Below are positions 62,574 to 64,000 of a stretch of 64,000 bases of DNA, piece by piece (the first letter of the stretch is position 1; each line of letters begins with the position of its first letter). The translations under genes were made by a program, and so were the position numbers. The notes under the pieces were generated by a model, which saw only the letters and a list, made by a program, of their open reading frames with translations, was not told the DNA's origin and did no database searches. This stretch comes from CALAMC01 sp964459465 (GTDB lineage: Bacteria > Zixibacteria > MSB-5A5 > GN15 > PGXB01). The stretch spans positions 1 through 64,000 of the forward strand of contig CAYWLR010000019.1 in assembly GCA_964459465.1 (NCBI GenBank). Reading direction: 5' to 3'.

Positions 62574-63532
62574 AGAATCTGGAAGAAATAAAAACGACCG
62601 GCTCCAACACGGTATCACGAGAACTGGCCTTTAATCCCAAATCCAGCGGGATGATCCCCCGCTTTCTGACCTTGATGGCAGTGATCATTATAATTGCCAT
62701 GCTGACAATAATCATGGCCAACATTTTTATCGGCGGGGTTGGTACTTTGAGCTGGGAATTTTTAAGCCGTCCTCCCGAACAGGGTATGGAGGCCGGAGGC
62801 GTTTTCCCGGCCATTTTCGGAACCGTCGCGCTGGTGTTGCTCATGGTAGTTGCGGTGTTGCCCGTAGGTGTTCTCACGGCCATTTATCTTCAGGAGTATA
62901 CTCGGCCTGATTCAAAAACAACGCGCTTGATTAGAATCGCCATCAATAACCTCGCGGGCGTGCCATCGATTGTCTTCGGACTTTTCGGTCTGGGTTTTTT
63001 CATAGGTTTCGTTGGCGGTGGAATCGACAAAGTTTTTTCCCCGTCGGCGGGTCCGGTCTGGGGGCAACCGGCCATTATATGGGCGGCGCTGACATTGGCG
63101 ATTCTGACTCTTCCGGTTGTGATTATTTCTACCGAAGAAGCGCTTCGGACAATTCCCGGCGAACTGAAGGATGCCAGTTATGCATTGGGTGGGACCAAAT
63201 TACAGACAATTCGGAGGATCATACTGCCGCAAGCTATGCCGGGGATTTTTACGGGCTCCATTTTAGCCATCAGTCGCGGAGCGGGCGAGGTTGCTCCGAT
63301 TATGTTTACCGGCGCGGCTTATTACCTGCCATATTTACCGCAAAGACTTAATGACCAATTCATGGAATTGGGTTATCATATATATATTATGGCAACGCAG
63401 TCACCCGACATTGAGGCCACCAAACCGATTTTATTCGGAACGGTGCTGGTATTGTTATTGTTGACTTTTATGCTTAATCTGGTCGCTATTATGATCAGAT
63501 CCCGAATGAGGAAGAGGCGCGCTAATGTCTGA
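62570..63532 (+). CDS. pstA: Phosphate ABC transporter permease PstA
   Basis: A 320-residue permease with about six helices. The conserved loop DASYALGGTKLQTIRRIILP and NNLAGVPSIVFGLFGLGFF identify it as PstA. TTG start overlaps the pstC stop by four bases; its end overlaps pstB by eight bases. Confidence 0.92.
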   Translation: MKNLEEIKTTGSNTVSRELAFNPKSSGMIPRFLTLMAVIIIIAMLTIIMANIFIGGVGTLSWEFLSRPPEQGMEAGGVFPAIFGTVALVLLMVVAVLPVGVLTAIYLQEYTRPDSKTTRLIRIAINNLAGVPSIVFGLFGLGFFIGFVGGGIDKVFSPSAGPVWGQPAIIWAALTLAILTLPVVIISTEEALRTIPGELKDASYALGGTKLQTIRRIILPQAMPGIFTGSILAISRGAGEVAPIMFTGAAYYLPYLPQRLNDQFMELGYHIYIMATQSPDIEATKPILFGTVLVLLLLTFMLNLVAIMIRSRMRKRRANV

Positions 63533-64000
63533 GGATATTATTTTGGCAGAAGAAGAAAAAGCAAGAATCAGTCTTCCGGAAAGCGGACCGGTCGGGAAAA
63601 ATCGCTTGAAAATGACCGTGGAAAAGTTGAATTTCTTTTATGGCAAAAACCAGGTATTGTTTGACATTTCCATGGACATACAGGAGAATATGGTGACGGC
63701 CCTGATCGGGCCTTCCGGTTGCGGAAAATCGACTTTCTTAAGAACTCTCAACCGCATGAATGAAACGATTCCCGGAGTCCACTTGGAAGGAACGATCAAG
63801 CTTGATGGTATTGATATCTATAAGGATTTTGATGATCCGTCAGCCGTCCGCACCCGGGTCGGAATGGTCTTTCAAAAATCGAATCCATTTCCCAAATCCA
63901 TATTTGAAAATGTCGCTTATGGCCTCCGCGTCAACGGCATCAAAGACAGACGAATTATAACCGAGGTCGTGGAGGATTCTCTCAAGCGCGCTTTTTTATG
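63525..64000 (+). CDS. pstB: Phosphate ABC transporter ATPase PstB (partial, cut by window end)
   Basis: The reading frame begins at the ATG at 63525 and is open to the last base; about 158 codons are visible. Walker A is ALIGPSGCGKSTFLRTLNRM, then the Q-loop in VGMVFQKSNPFPKSI. The N-terminal 30 residues are an extension beyond the usual start. The signature and Walker B motifs lie beyond the window. Confidence 0.93.
   Translation, partial: MSEDIILAEEEKARISLPESGPVGKNRLKMTVEKLNFFYGKNQVLFDISMDIQENMVTALIGPSGCGKSTFLRTLNRMNETIPGVHLEGTIKLDGIDIYKDFDDPSAVRTRVGMVFQKSNPFPKSIFENVAYGLRVNGIKDRRIITEVVEDSLKRAFL

Noticed and set aside
1..64000. CRISPR arrays, IS elements, tRNA or rRNA genes
   Set aside because: No repeat-spacer pattern, transposase or RNA gene signature was found in the gene gaps.

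Overview
The window looks like a chromosomal segment of an uncultivated, strictly anaerobic sulfate reducer, most likely from the FCB group (Zixibacteria or a close relative). That placement is inferred from domain style: secreted proteins with FlgD-like C-terminal sorting domains, fibronectin III repeats and a tandem dockerin, next to a complete bacterial-type dissimilatory sulfate reduction gene set. No rRNA or tRNA gene was seen to confirm it.

Region 1 (1-21.2 kb) is a surface-polysaccharide locus: two large secreted beta-helix proteins, three overlapping GT4 glycosyltransferases, a hexapeptide acyltransferase, a NodB deacetylase, a double GNAT/FemAB-like acyltransferase, asparagine synthetase, an AMP-dependent acyl ligase with its own acyl carrier protein, an NAD synthetase and a Wzz-type chain-length protein. 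This resembles the EPS clusters that accompany exosortases, but no exosortase is present. A 1,620-bp direct repeat (1998-3617 and 12667-14286) duplicates the 3' half of the beta-helix gene plus the start of asnB, leaving a chimeric asnB fragment; the second beta-helix gene is cut by one in-frame TAG.

Region 2 (21.2-49.8 kb) holds the whole sulfate-respiration pathway in about 28 kb: sat-aprBA (with a YkgJ-like and a zinc-ribbon protein), qmoC and a ferritin-like protein, siroheme synthesis (hemA, precorrin-2 dehydrogenase, cobA-hemD), a CoA-disulfide-reductase/rhodanese, dsrMKJOP headed by an RsbRD-like protein, dsrABD-dsrN-dsrL-dsrC, and qmoAB. Sulfate is activated by Sat, reduced by AprBA with electrons from Qmo, and sulfite is reduced by DsrAB to the DsrC trisulfide, which DsrMKJOP is thought to reduce. 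Qmo is split, with qmoC about 18 kb from qmoAB. A shared 16-bp operator-like motif, TGTGAAA-nnn-GTnACA, lies upstream of sat, qmoC, dsrMKJOP, dsrAB and qmoAB and defines a candidate regulon.

Region 3 (50-64 kb) has trmB, a retropepsin-like protease, a glutamine-dependent NAD synthetase, a dockerin protein, two envelope proteins and a phosphate-starvation block (phoB-phoR, a porin, pstSCAB; pstB runs off the end) with 11-bp-phased Pho-box-like repeats. The most striking item is the dockerin protein at 53311-54723: its reading frame is crossed by one TGA exactly where the first cysteine of a thioredoxin-like CxxC motif belongs, giving U-P-Y-C, and a perfect 7-bp hairpin with a G-first loop lies 20 nt downstream, as expected for a bacterial SECIS element. 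It is a strong candidate for a new selenoprotein.
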